From assembly GCA_030180135.1 (NCBI GenBank), contig CM058234.1, positions 8,367,543 through 8,431,542 on the forward strand: 64,000 nt of DNA. The letters run 5' to 3'. Made by a program: the position numbers and the translations under genes. The notes under the pieces are model-generated. The model saw only the letters and a program-made list of their open reading frames with translations, was not told the origin of the DNA and searched no databases. Positions 33,118 through 44,569 of the stretch are shown piece by piece. How positions within the stretch are numbered: position 1 is the stretch's first letter; every line of letters begins with the position of its first letter. This DNA is from Orychophragmus violaceus (lineage: Eukaryota > Streptophyta > Magnoliopsida > Brassicales > Brassicaceae).

Positions 33118-34677
33118 GTGGTATCAGAGCATTAGGTTCTGGTTTTTCTTGTTTTAGATTCATGTTTAGGTTGTTTATTCTGTTTAGAAGTGTTTTGAAT
33201 CCATTACTGATAAGAAAAACACTTAAAAACAAGAATTGAATCCTAAACAAACTGTTTAAAAATCGCATGACCAAACTATATTGATTTGGTATGTGATCTA
33301 AACTGATTTTGCATCGACTGAGATCGCATTGCATCGATCGATGCAATGCAAGGATCGATCGTTGCAGTCGCGAGAGATTGACCGCGATCGCATGGATCGT
33401 TCAAACGATCGCATGGATCTCGCGAGAATCTCTCGGCCAAACCTGATAACCGTTCGTGCACGCGTGAGAGCATCGATCGATGCAGGATCGATGAACGATC
33501 GTTGCAGGATCGATGCTGTGAGCATCGATCGATGCGGTTAGGGTTTTGGCTCGGTTTAATTTAATTAAAATTAAACGTCTCGGTTTAATAAACAGATTTG
33601 ATAATTTTATCATGTCTGGTTAAACCGGGATAAGAAATCCAATGTCGAAAGAATTATTGGATTTAGTGCCTAAACCAGGAATTTCTAATTTGATTTGGTT
33701 GGACCAAATAAATTGAGAAAATCCGGTTTAGTAAATAACCGGTTGACAATTGTGGTCGTCATAGTAATTAAAACTTGGTTAGACCAGTTTTAATGAACCA
33801 GACCGGTTATGTCAATTAATTGGACAATTGGGTCATGTCTTGGACATGGACCAATTCTTAGGCCTCGGGCCAAGAAGTTAAAACAATTGGGCCAATTATT
33901 TGAGTCTTTCTTCAGATTAATTTAAAATTTATTTTATAATATTATAAAGTCGATTTTAAATTAAAGTTTCTGAAATTTTGAAATTAGAAAGTTTCTTAAA
34001 ATAGAAGTTTCTGAATTTGCGGGTTTTGGATTTTAAAGAAATTTCTAAAGTTAGAAAGTTTCCGGTTTTAGAACGTTTCCGATTTTAGAAAGTTTCCAAA
34101 ATAGTAGGTTTCCAAAAATAGAAAGTTTCCCGAAATAGTAATCTTCTATTTTGGGAATGATTTTAAATAAACCTACGAACCTCAAATAATATCAAGCGTT
34201 GGATGTCTTGTCCAGGCTATGTCAGCTGTCAAAGCCCATTCAATTGCATTCATGGCCTTACAGTGTGAGGATGTCTGCTCTTGCGTGAGTAAGACGGTTT
34301 GTGATTCATAAATGTCATTGGGAGTCCCAGACATTAATGATTACATGACTATATAGTCTGGTTTTCTTGACTAGGCCATCGGGAGTCCCGGGCCTTGAGA
34401 CATCAGAATGAATTGGGCCTCGGGTCCAGATTCACAACCAAGAGTTATGTCACGGATATAATTAGCCGATATAGGGCTTACCGATATAAGCTAAGGTTGG
34501 GTGACGGCCAGTGGCCCACTTTAATCTTAGTTATATGTGGATCTTGGAATCATTATATTCTATTGAGGGTAACTGATGTTATTGAATATAATGCATGATT
34601 AATCATATTATATTTTAATACGAGATTAATCATTTTGAACATTTAACTAATAACCTTTTTATTTATATATTTCAGAT
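33118..34677 (+). other. copia leader with primer-binding site
   Basis: TGGTATCAGAGC at 33119-33130 is complementary to the 3' end of initiator methionine tRNA, the usual primer. Plant miR845 is known to target this site in retrotransposons. The next 1.5 kb is non-coding, holds the palindrome array at 33300-33540, and has repeated GAAAGTTTCC-like units at about 33980-34150. Confidence 0.8.
33300..33540. repeat. array of GCATCGATCGATGC palindromes and partial copies
   Basis: Perfect palindromes occur at 33329-33346 (TTGCATCGATCGATGCAA), 33470-33483 and 33522-33535. Partial copies such as GGATCGATCGTTGCA, CGATCGCATGGATC and GATCGATGAACGATCGTTGC lie between them. The same 14-mer is in each LTR. 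Each can form a hairpin in RNA or serve as a symmetrical DNA-binding site. Function is unknown. Confidence 0.85.
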
Positions 34678-37600
34678 ATGACTACTACAAGCACACAAAA
34701 CACATTCTCGATCCGGTCTGTTCTCGAGAAGGAGAAGCTGACTGGAACGAACTTCCTGACGTGGTCAAGGAACTTGAGGCTGGTCCTCAAGCAGGAGAAG
34801 AAGGACTATGTCCTTCGAGATCCCCTCCCCGAGAGGCCTCTTGCCAATGCTGCCAGGACTCTGCACAATGCTTGGGAAAAGCATTCGTCAGATGAAAATG
34901 ATGTCTATTGCCTGATGTTGGTGACAATGACTCCTGAGCTGCAAAAACAGTTCGAAAGTGTATTGTCTCCCATCGAGATAATGGCAAGCCTGAAATCGCT
35001 TTTTCAGGAGCAGGCTAGGACTGAGAGGTTCCAGACAGTTAAGAACCTCTTGGACTGTAAGTTGGCTGCGAATGCGGCAGTGAGTCCTCATGTCTTGAAG
35101 ATGATGGGTTATCTCGATCATCTTCAGAAACTCGACTGCCCAATCAGCCAGGAACTTGCCTGCGACATCATTCTGCAGTCTTTACCTGCAAGCTATGATC
35201 AGTTCATTCTGAACTTTAACATGCATGGCTTGAGTAAGACACTACCTGAGCTTCACAGAATGCTCAAGACTGCAGAGCCCAACTTGAGGAAAACCGCCAA
35301 GGACCCCAATGTGCTTATGGTGCAGAAGGGCAAGGGGTTTAAGAAATCCTCTGCTAAGGATAAGGGAAAGGCCAAGGCTGTCCAAGTCACGGACAAGGAC
35401 ACGCCAAAGCCCAAGCCCAAGTCCAAGGCTGGGCCTACTGACATGTGCAGGTTCTGCAAAGAACTGGGGCATTGGAGAAGAGATTGTAAGAAATTCCAGG
35501 AAGGTCTAAAGGAATTGAAGAAGAAGACTTTCGAGACTTCTTCATCAGGTATTTTTGTTATAGAAGTTAATACAACTACTTCTGATAATACCTCATGGGT
35601 CATGGATACTGGTTGTGGGGCTCATATTTGTACTAATATGCAGGCACTCAGCAACAGTAGAAGGCTGAAGCAAGGACAAGTGGAGCTACGAGTTGGGAAT
35701 GGAGCGAAAGTTTCAGCACTAGCTGTAGGCACATACTTGTTGTCTTTACCTTCGGGATTGATTTTAGAACTGAATAATTGTTATTTTGTACCTGCTATAA
35801 GCAGAAATATTATTTCAATTTCTTTGTTGGATTTGGAAGGTTATGATTTTTCAGTTAAGAATAAATTATGTTCCTTCAATCGCAACAATTTGTTCTATGG
35901 TTCTGCCCCTCTTTCGAATGGGCTTTACATACTCGATCAATCTGCGCCAATTTATAACATTAATACAAAACGGTTTAAACCTAATGAGGAAAACCGAACG
36001 TTTCTATGGCATTGTCGTTTAGGGCACATCAGCGAGAAACGCATCAAGAGGCTCCATTCGAATGGACTTCTTGGCTCATTTGACTTTGAGTCATGTGAGA
36101 AATGCGAATCATGCATGATGGGCAAAATGACACGGGCCCCCTTTAATAAACCTAACGAGAGGGCCAGTGACTTATTGGGCCTGATACACACTGATGTGTG
36201 TGGCCCAATGTCCACAAATGCAAGAGGAAACTATCAGTACTTCATTACCTTCACTGATGATTTCAGTAGGTATGGATATGTTTATTTGATGAAACATAAG
36301 TCTGAATCTTTTGAAAAGTTCAGAGAATTCCAAAATGAAGTACAGAACCAACTTGGCAAAAGCATTAAGGCTCTTCGGTCCGACCGAGGAGGAGAATACT
36401 TAAGCCAAGAATTCAGTGATCATCTGAGAGAGTGTGGGATTGTATCCCAACTCACTCCTCCTGGAACACCTCAATGGAATGGTGTGTCTGAGAGGAGAAA
36501 TCGGACCTTATTGGATATGGTTCGATCTATGATGAGTCACACAGACCTTCCAATATCCCTTTGGGGATATGCTCTGCTAACAGCAATGTTCACTCTAAAT
36601 AGAGCGCCATCAAAAGCAGTAGCAAAGACACCATATGAATTATGGACTGGAGAAGCTCCAGTGCTGTCTTATCTAAGAATTTGGGGTTGTGAAGCCTATG
36701 TCAAGAGATTGATCTCAGACAAGCTTACACCAAAGTCTGATAAATGCTATTTCATTGGTTATCCACGGGAAACCAAGGCTTATTACTTCTATCTACGTTC
36801 CGAGAACAAGATTTTTGTTGCCCGGGATTGTAACTTTCTTGAGAGGGAGTTTCTCTCTAAGAAAGACAGTGGGAGTAAGGTACTGCTTGAAGAAATTCAA
36901 GATGAACAGGATACTGCCCAACCTAATGAGGAAGAGCAGCAGGAGGACCTACAAGAAATTGTAGAGCCTGAACCTGTAGTACCTGAAGTTCGAAGATCCG
37001 GGAGGATCCGTCACGAACCCGAGAGATATCAAGGATTCCTCGTGACTAACTGTCATGATCTTTTGATCATTGATGGTGATGAACCATCGAACTTCAATCA
37101 AGCCATGATGGGCCCAGATTCCTCTAAGTGGCGCAAGGCCACTGATTCCGAAATGGACTCCATGTCGGTCAACCAAGTTTTTTCGTTGGTTGACTTACCC
37201 GCTGGTGTAAAAGCCATCGAGTGCAAATGGATCTTCAAGAAGAAGATTGACGTGGATGGAAATGTCCAGATTTATAAAGCCAGGTTGGTGGCAAAAGGTT
37301 TCAGACAAGTTCACGGTGTGGACTACGATGAAACCTATTCACCAGTGGCTATGATGAAATCTATTCGGATTCTACTAGCAACTGCAGCTTTTCATGATTA
37401 TGAAATTTGGCAGATGGACGTGAAAACCGCCTTCCTGAATGGTATTCTGGAAGAGGATGTGTATATGACACAACCTGACGGTTACATAGATCCAAAGAAT
37501 GTTGGGAAAGTATGCAAGCTTCATAAATCCATTTATGGATTGAAGCAAGCATCGAGGAGCTGGAATCTTCGTTTTGATGAAGCGATCAAGCAATTTGACT

Positions 37601-38655
37601 TCATCAGAAACGAAGAAGAACAATGCGTGTATAAGAAATCTAGTGGGAGCAAGATTGTATTTCTTATTCTGTATGTCGATGACATACTGCTTCTCGGAAA
37701 CGACGTTCCAATGCTAAAGTCCGTAAAAGACTGGCTTGGAAGTTGTTTTTCCATGAAAGACATGGGTGAAGCCGCATACGTTCTTGGAATTAGGATCTAT
37801 CGGGATAGACCTAAGAGGCTGATAGGCTTGTGTCAAGACTCATACATTGACAAAGTCCTACAAAGATTCAGCATGAAAGATTCCAAGAAGGGCTTCACGC
37901 CAATGGTACATGGCACAACGCTAAGCAAGAAGCAGAGCCCTACGTCGGCTGCTGAGCTTGAGCGCATGAAGAATATTCCTTATGCATCTGCAATAGGATC
38001 TGTCATGTATGCCATGATCTGTACTCGTCCTGATGTTGCTTATGCATTGAGCATGACGAGTAGATACCAGTCAAATCCAGGTGAAAACCATTGGATTGCC
38101 GTAAAGAATATCTTGAAGTATCTAAGACATACTAAGGATAAATTCTTGGTGTACGGTGGAAGTGATGTGCTTAAAGTCAGTGGATTCACGGACGCAAGTT
38201 TCCAGACAGACACAGATGATTTCCGGTCACAGTCCGGTTATGTCTTTTGTCTGAATGGCGGTGCAGTAAGTTGGAGAAGCTCCAAGCAGGACACCGTTGC
38301 TGATTCCACTACAGAAGCTGAATATATCGCCGCCTCAGAAGCAGCGAAGGAAGCTGTTTGGATACGAAAGTTCATTATGGAACTAGGTGTGATACCAGAT
38401 GCGGCTGAGCCTCTGGCGCTATTTTGTGACAACAATGGTGCTATAGCTCAGGCAAAGGAACCAAGATCACACCAGAAATCCAAGCATGTTCAAAGAAGAT
38501 ATCACTTGATACGTGACATCGTTAATAGAAAGGAAGTCAAGATCAGCCGAGTTCCGACAGATGATAATGTCGCTGATCCGTTGACAAAGCCACTCCCAAG
38601 ACCTAAGCTCGAGTTCCTGACTGAAGCTGTAGGCATTAGAAACATTGAAATGTAA
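34678..38655 (+). CDS. intact copia gag-pol polyprotein
   Basis: A single 1325-codon ORF starting MTTTSTQNTFSIRSVL. Residues 1-230 form gag. A Lys/Pro-rich linker and CCHC knuckle (CRFCKELGHWRRDC, 257-270) follow. The protease has WVMDTGCGAH near 307-316, and GAG-pre-integrase has LWHCRLGHIS near 443. The integrase core starts with HTDVCGPM near 498 and has RSDRGGEY and NGVSERR. Reverse transcriptase carries QMDVKTAFLNG and the catalytic YVDD near 998. RNase H has TEAEYIAASEAAKEAVW near 1211, and the tail is DPLTKPLPRPK. All domains are in copia order and no active-site residue is obviously missing, so the product could be active. Confidence 0.95.
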   Translation: MTTTSTQNTFSIRSVLEKEKLTGTNFLTWSRNLRLVLKQEKKDYVLRDPLPERPLANAARTLHNAWEKHSSDENDVYCLMLVTMTPELQKQFESVLSPIEIMASLKSLFQEQARTERFQTVKNLLDCKLAANAAVSPHVLKMMGYLDHLQKLDCPISQELACDIILQSLPASYDQFILNFNMHGLSKTLPELHRMLKTAEPNLRKTAKDPNVLMVQKGKGFKKSSAKDKGKAKAVQVTDKDTPKPKPKSKAGPTDMCRFCKELGHWRRDCKKFQEGLKELKKKTFETSSSGIFVIEVNTTTSDNTSWVMDTGCGAHICTNMQALSNSRRLKQGQVELRVGNGAKVSALAVGTYLLSLPSGLILELNNCYFVPAISRNIISISLLDLEGYDFSVKNKLCSFNRNNLFYGSAPLSNGLYILDQSAPIYNINTKRFKPNEENRTFLWHCRLGHISEKRIKRLHSNGLLGSFDFESCEKCESCMMGKMTRAPFNKPNERASDLLGLIHTDVCGPMSTNARGNYQYFITFTDDFSRYGYVYLMKHKSESFEKFREFQNEVQNQLGKSIKALRSDRGGEYLSQEFSDHLRECGIVSQLTPPGTPQWNGVSERRNRTLLDMVRSMMSHTDLPISLWGYALLTAMFTLNRAPSKAVAKTPYELWTGEAPVLSYLRIWGCEAYVKRLISDKLTPKSDKCYFIGYPRETKAYYFYLRSENKIFVARDCNFLEREFLSKKDSGSKVLLEEIQDEQDTAQPNEEEQQEDLQEIVEPEPVVPEVRRSGRIRHEPERYQGFLVTNCHDLLIIDGDEPSNFNQAMMGPDSSKWRKATDSEMDSMSVNQVFSLVDLPAGVKAIECKWIFKKKIDVDGNVQIYKARLVAKGFRQVHGVDYDETYSPVAMMKSIRILLATAAFHDYEIWQMDVKTAFLNGILEEDVYMTQPDGYIDPKNVGKVCKLHKSIYGLKQASRSWNLRFDEAIKQFDFIRNEEEQCVYKKSSGSKIVFLILYVDDILLLGNDVPMLKSVKDWLGSCFSMKDMGEAAYVLGIRIYRDRPKRLIGLCQDSYIDKVLQRFSMKDSKKGFTPMVHGTTLSKKQSPTSAAELERMKNIPYASAIGSVMYAMICTRPDVAYALSMTSRYQSNPGENHWIAVKNILKYLRHTKDKFLVYGGSDVLKVSGFTDASFQTDTDDFRSQSGYVFCLNGGAVSWRSSKQDTVADSTTEAEYIAASEAAKEAVWIRKFIMELGVIPDAAEPLALFCDNNGAIAQAKEPRSHQKSKHVQRRYHLIRDIVNRKEVKISRVPTDDNVADPLTKPLPRPKLEFLTEAVGIRNIEM

Positions 38656-39508
38656 TCTAAATTTGAGTGGGAGTTTTGTGAGCTTTATTTTAGTTATTTG
38701 ATATGTTCTTGTAAAACATTATTTTATGTTTAATGAAATTATTATTTCAAGATTATTTTAACTGTGATGAAATAATCGTTCCAAAATGATATGAAGCATT
38801 TTATAGGTCATCAAAGTAAGTGACTTGATCTTGAGTCATCAAAGTCATTTAGCTTGATCATGAGACCCTATATTTGATAAATGTTTTATATCATCCTGTC
38901 CCTAGTCGAAGGTTGTTGAAACTGGAACACCAACAACCGTGTGAGACTGGATTGGTACGTGACTTATGACAAAGTCTCAGTGTGTCATAGATGCGCGGCA
39001 TCAAAGTCAGTACATAGGTGCATGTTGGGAACATACGACCGGACAAGACCCGCTTATAAGAACTCTTCAGGATATTTATATCTGTGTCATAAGAGATTCT
39101 TACTACGACTATAGAGTATAGTCCTTAGACCTGAGTTCACATGCATGTGATTGCACATGGACTGGTGTACTTTGATCATTGTCTAACGCTATCGTTCTGC
39201 GATAGCTATAAGGACCTTGTTTGGGTACATCATGAAATGAGTAGTTTACAGTGATGGAACAAGATGGGATTTGTCCCTCCAATATAAATGGAGTGAATAT
39301 CTCTAGGCCAATCGGAGATTTGAATACTGGAAAACGCATGGCCATGCTCAAACGGACTTTCCCGAGTCGTTTGGATTGTCAGTATCAAATCAGAGTCCGA
39401 TGAACAAGATTAGGCTTTATAAGGATGACACTAATCTTGCCTTATGACTAATCGAGATATTGAGACAAAAGGATTATGAATACAGAGATTCCAGTACAAG
39501 TGGGAGAT
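38656..39508 (+). other. non-coding 3' part of the copia element with polypurine tract
   Basis: There are 853 bp between the pol stop codon and the 3' LTR. An 80-codon antisense ORF (39109-39351) has no recognisable domain. The purine-rich GTGGGAGA ending at 39507 is the plus-strand priming site. Confidence 0.75.
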
Positions 39509-40182
39509 TGTTGGAATTGTGTCCAGTAATCTCGGTACTGTCTCTAGAAAGTAAGAGTATGTCAATGATCAGACATAAGTCATATAATACTGGGGGTCAT
39601 GATGGCTTGCTAGAGTCCGCTCATGATCTATAAGTCTTGGACTTATTGCCTTTATTATATGATCCCATATGGGTCACACGCCTAAGCTAACAGGAAAATG
39701 TGTAGGAACGTTTTAGCAGAAGTACAGTAAAAGTGCTAGGCATTTACTGTACTTAGAGAGAATAAAAGGTTTAGCCACTGTGCATCGATCGATGCATAAG
39801 GTGCAACGATCGATGCAGTGCGCAAACACCGACGAGTTAATTGGTATTTGGGCCAAATGGCCCAAACGGAACAGGATGAGTTTTGTGTCACAAAAACTCG
39901 AGTTTCAGACTGATTAACCCTAACACTCGAGCCGTAAACTCTCTCTCTCTGCGCCGAGTTCCCCTTGTGGTCTAGCAGCTGTTTCCTGTGAAAGCGTGTG
40001 TGAACCTTTGGAGGATTCATCCCTCGGTGTTTCTCTGATCTCAGACATACCATCCATTTCCGCTGCAATAACAGGTATAAGGTGAGATCATCATTTGTTT
40101 CTATTCTGAGAAGAACCTAGATCGCATGTTTAGGATAATCTGAATCTGGAATTGAATCAGGATTGATCTAAACGTTCCAACA
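39509..40182 (+). repeat. 3' LTR of the copia element
   Basis: Appears identical in length and sequence to 32444-33117. It is followed by ATCAG, the second copy of the target duplication that also precedes the 5' LTR at 32439-32443. Confidence 0.95.
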
Positions 40183-40898
40183 ATCAGGAGGACGTGTAAT
40201 AGCACTTACTAGGTCCTTCGCTTCTGAAACAAAAATGACATTAGTGACTCGAAGGCTCATCATACTTTCAATGGTCCAACTCCATGCTTTGAGCTCTGCG
40301 TCTTGCACCGACTCCACATTGATAAAGGATCGTCTGCTATGGTAAACAACAGTACCATAATGGTCTCTCAACACCCACGCAGCACCACTGATACTATTCT
40401 TCCTGTCCCAAATCGAACCTATATCACACTTTGTACAATCCAAGTCTGGTGGAGTCCATCTTCTACTAATCACCTGCAACCGAGCTTCTGCAAGCTGACA
40501 TTCATCTCGATGTAGCTCATTTGCTCTGAACCAGTTACCCATCTCCTCAGTAGCCCATTGTACTATCTGAACACTATCACAATGTCTCCCTTCAAAAATA
40601 AACTCATTTCTATTTTTCCAGAGTTTCCAAATGATCCATGGGATGACTTTCATTGAATCAGCATTCACTCTAGGATTTTTGCCCAAAGACAAGAGGTAAT
40701 GAAAATTCTGAAAGATAGATTGCTCATCAAAACCTGAATCCGGAACCGGAATGTTTGCCACTGCCCACACTTGTCTAGCCAATGGGCACATAAATAGAAC
40801 ATGATTCTCGGATTCACCATCGAAGCCACATGCTTGACATCTCAAATCCACCTTCATGCCTCGTCTTACAAGACGAGTAGCTACAGGCATCGCACCAC
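40183..40898 (-). pseudogene. LINE zinc-binding and RNase H part
   Basis: Reads MPVATRLVRRGMKVDLRCQA and CGFDGESENHVLFMCPLARQ (zf-RVT region), then IPWIIWKLWKNRNEFIFEGR and the RNase H start GAAWVLRDHYGTVV. It is open in one frame from 40898 to the copia insertion point at 40183. The part upstream of it lies beyond the long-LTR element, and the part downstream lies at 32241-32443. Confidence 0.82.
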
Positions 40899-43800
40899 TG
40901 TAATACCCTGTATTCAAAATACGGTCAACGGGCAGAAGAAAAGTCAACAGGGGCAAAATTGTAATTTTGCCAAACCCATGGGTAAAATCGTAAATTTACC
41001 AAAGTTCGAGACAGAAGCCAAGACGGGCAAAATGTTCTTGTTTTAATATATAAAGAACATTTACAAGACTATAATTGGAAGAAACGGAGCAGAAACGGGT
41101 TTTTTGGCTTATCGGAGTGAAAACCGAGAAAACCGGAAAAACTTCGGAAATTCATAACCGGAGCTAGGAAACTCCAAATGAGGTGATTCAAGTTGCTAAA
41201 TTCATCTAAATTCAGGAAGAATCAGACTTTGGAAGTTTTGGGATTTATGGGAATGGTGAAGGATTTTCTAAAATAATTATCGCGAAACCGAGGAAACTGA
41301 GAAGAATAACAAGAGGGGTTTATAATTGGTTTGGGCCGGTTTTGGGCTGGACTTTGTGGATAAGAAGAAGCTACTGGGACAGGTGTTACACCTTCAGGTC
41401 GCCAGCCTCTCCTCTTGAGGTGTCAACCCCATGTGAAGCAAAGAAGTATTCATCCCATCTCACCAAAAACTCATTTTTGTGTGTCTCAATCTCTCTCTAG
41501 CCTCACCCACGACCAGAAGGTCTCCTTTCTCTCTAAACTCATCTGAAAAACCCAGAAGTTCATCTCTTGTTCTTGAAGATTCAAAAGAACACCTCAAGAA
41601 CACCATAGTGTTCTTCATACCTCTAAACACTAAAAATCCCATAACTCTCTCAATATAAACCCTAATCCACTTCTGCAAAGTCTGGTGGACTCCTCTCTCC
41701 CTCCTCTACAACCTCCATCCATCCAACCAGGACCGCCGTCGCCGGAGCTTGCCGGAAAGTGGCCGGAAAGCTGCCGCGGTTAGGGTTTGGGTGTATCTCT
41801 CTCATCCTTCATCAGATCTGGGCGTTTTAAAGCCATGGGTGCATAGATCTGCTCTTTCCGATCAGTTTGATAGGTAGATCGTCACATGAGTCGCCGGAAA
41901 AAAGGGTGAACCGGCCGGTCAACGCCGGACCACCGCCAGTCAACGCCGGAGAAGTCGCCGGAATTCTTCCTCCGCCGTCTCTCTCCTCCGCCGGTTCATT
42001 ATGGGTGGTTTAGCATCAGTTTGGTTCAAGAATTGGGTTGGTTTAGGCTTGGTCAAGCCTTGGTCAACAGTTGGTTAAACCGGTCAACGGTTTGACTTAA
42101 ACCGGTTTAACCTAACCGGTTCGATTTAGACCGGTTCAGTTGGTTTGGTTCGATTGAGGTGGTTCAGTTGGTTCAGATTGGGTCAACCGGTTCAAGATTG
42201 GTCAACGGTCAAAGTCAAAGTCAACGGTCAAAGTCAACGGTCAACCGGGGTCAAAGTCAACGCCGATCAACGTCATGGTCAACGCCGGTCAATGCTTTGA
42301 CTCAGGCCAGATTATGATTTGCGGTTTGTGTACGGGTGTTCGGGAAGCTTCGGAGTTCGTATTTGGGTGTTCGGGAGGTTCGGGTTTAGTTCGGGGTCTC
42401 GGGAAGTCGTATCCGCATCCGTGCCGTTCATTCCGACCAATCACTGTGAGTCGGCTCAAACACCGTAGATAAAGCATATAGAACGGAAAATGAGAAACCG
42501 TAGAGTTAGGGTTTGCATACCCTGATGTGATTTAATTATGAATGAGACTTGAATTTGGTGATTAACGATAAACCGGTTAAGGTGTAAGACGCATGTTAGG
42601 GTTGTGAGAATTAAATGGATTAAACCTGTTGTGTGCCGTTAGGTTGGTAGTAACGTTGATTGTTGCATGCATATAGCCGTGGCATGATAGGGCCGTATAT
42701 GCATATATATGTATTTAAAGCACGGTATCGAATGAATCTAAGTACGGAAATTACGACGGTGTTAAGATATGGAATTAAACCTAACAAACGTAAGGTGTAT
42801 GAATCGATATCGGGCTTGAGCTTAATAAAGTTAAAGAAAGGAATGAATTGAGTAAATGAATGATGAGACGTCGGGGAGTTTAGCAAGCTGCTAGCTCTAA
42901 ACCGACGGATCGAGGAGTGGCTAAAAGACATGAGTAAGAGATGATGTGTAAAGCGTGTGATTGGTGTACCGTCTACGGATTAGCAATCCGCTAATCCAAG
43001 GTAGCGGACTTGAATGGGTTAAAAGTGGACGTTAATGAGCTATGGGCCGTCTACGGATTAGCAATCCACTAATCCAAGGTAGCGGACGTGAATTGGTTAA
43101 AAGACTTTAGAAACCCTGAGAGGCATGTGTGTGTGGTGATTGTTGTGGTGTTGTGGTTGTGTAGTTGTTGTGCTTTGTTGTGCAGGCCTTTTAGATTGTC
43201 TCGGTGTTGGGCCGAGCAATCCGTGTGGATACTTAACTTGGTCACGGGACCGGTTAAGTCGTGGGTGCTGACTCGGTGTGGTGCCGAGTCAGAGTGGTGG
43301 TGTTCGTGTGTGTGGGTGTGTGTAGACTTGCGGGACGTGGTGTTGAGATTGTTGTTGAGTAATGATTGAGTATAATTGCTAGAGTCCGAACGAGTCTGCG
43401 TGTTTACTTTTCTGCACTAGGACTCTAGGGTGCGTTAGATCCCGCAAGTCTAGGTGTTTGGATACGTTCCGGTACTTCCGACCCGATTGGATCCTCGGGT
43501 AGTTACCTGATCGGACACGTGCCCTCGGGCAGTGGGGCTGGTTATGGTGTTAACCTACTGGGTGACGCCGGTAGGTGTGTGATTCGGAGAATACGGGGTC
43601 ATGTCCTAGGGCCGAATCGCATGGAAACTTGGGTTACCGGGGGTAACTTGAGTCACTGCGTATCGATGGGCTGAGAACAGTGTCCTAGCCTTTGGACTTC
43701 GTGTTGACGTCTAGGAGTCGTGGGGTTAGTTACCATGTTGGTGACAATGAGAACCCGTGGAAATTACCGAGATCGTAAGGGCCCTGTGTTGAGTTTACAT

Positions 43801-44569
43801 TATTGGTGTTGCGCGATAGATAGATCGAGTTCCAATCAAGAGCATGTGCCGCAGTGTTCTCGATTCCCTTGGTTACTCTTGTGTTGGTGACGGTGTTGGT
43901 ATTTGAATACTTGTGTGTTGTGGGTTCGACACGACGTGGTAGTGCGTGATCGACCGTTTCTTGTATTGATTGTTGTTTTGGGATTTTGGGGACGGGAATT
44001 TGTAGATGCTAGATAGACTAGCAGCCGTAGTGGGGAGCCGTCTCGCTGGGTGATCTTAGATCGCTCATTAGACTCTTTTTGTGTTTTCAGGTTTAGCAGC
44101 GGGGATGCGGGAGATCCTCGGTGTAGTCTTGGGATTGCTTGTGGCGGGATTTTGATTCGACGGTTCTGAGATTTTATTTCGGTTCGGCTTTTGGTACCAT
44201 TTAGTACCATTATGTGTTGCAACACGATGATCGTTTTTATTAATGCAATTGTTTTGTAAAGACTGTTAAACGTTGTATGTAACGTTTGATTACTCAGAAA
44301 TGAATATGTTTCCCTGATATTGTGTTTAGTCCGAACCGACACAACTCACGGAAATGGTCCGAGTTGCAAAGCTTTGTATCATGGAAGTGAGGACAGCGGG
44401 GTCAAAGACGGGTTAGTGCGAGCCTTTGTCTCAAACCGATCTGTCTCTGGCTTCGTTTTGTGACAAACCTTTTCTGTTTGACTTGCTCGGGTTCAACTTG
44501 GTCATGTTCTTGTTTGATTGTTGACCGGTCAGCTCGTCGGTCAGCGGATAATGGGAAAGGGGCGTTACA
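40899..44569 (+). repeat. 5' LTR (3.67 kb) of the long-LTR element
   Basis: Contains a GGTCAAC/CCGGTT-rich stretch at about 42020-42300 and a 78-bp tandem hairpin repeat at 42971-43103. A segment of about 80 bp (near 41795-41880) and one of about 60 bp (near 43722-43783) are absent from the other LTR. ORFs inside, including a 168-codon antisense one at 43836-44342, show no known domain. Confidence 0.9.
42971..43103. repeat. 78-bp tandem repeat with hairpin core (5' LTR)
   Basis: Two copies begin GTCTACGGATTAGC at 42971 and 43049. Each has GGATTAGC-AATCC-GCTAATCC, a perfect 8-bp stem in copy 1 with one mismatch in copy 2, followed by AAGGTAGCGGAC. The same pair occurs in the 3' LTR at 49553 and 49631. 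Confidence 0.85.

Larger units (their letters stand above)
32444..40182 (+). mobile_element. full-length Ty1/copia retrotransposon, probably young
   Basis: The 7739-bp element has LTRs 32444-33117 and 39509-40182 of 674 bp each with no difference visible on reading them side by side. The ends are TGTTGGAA/TTCCAACA and the 5-bp target duplication is ATCAG on both sides. Inside are a primer-binding site (TGGTATCAGAGC at 33119), a 1.5-kb leader, one intact gag-pol ORF of 1325 codons (34678-38655), an 0.85-kb non-coding 3' stretch and a polypurine tract (GTGGGAGA) just before the 3' LTR. Identical LTRs and an open ORF indicate recent insertion and possible autonomy. It landed in the RNase H region of an older LINE. 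Confidence 0.95.

Noticed and set aside
43836..44342. 168-codon antisense ORF in the long LTR, repeated at 50362-50868
   Set aside because: It is present twice only because the LTRs are duplicates. It has no known domain and low-complexity composition, so it is not evidence of selection on a protein.
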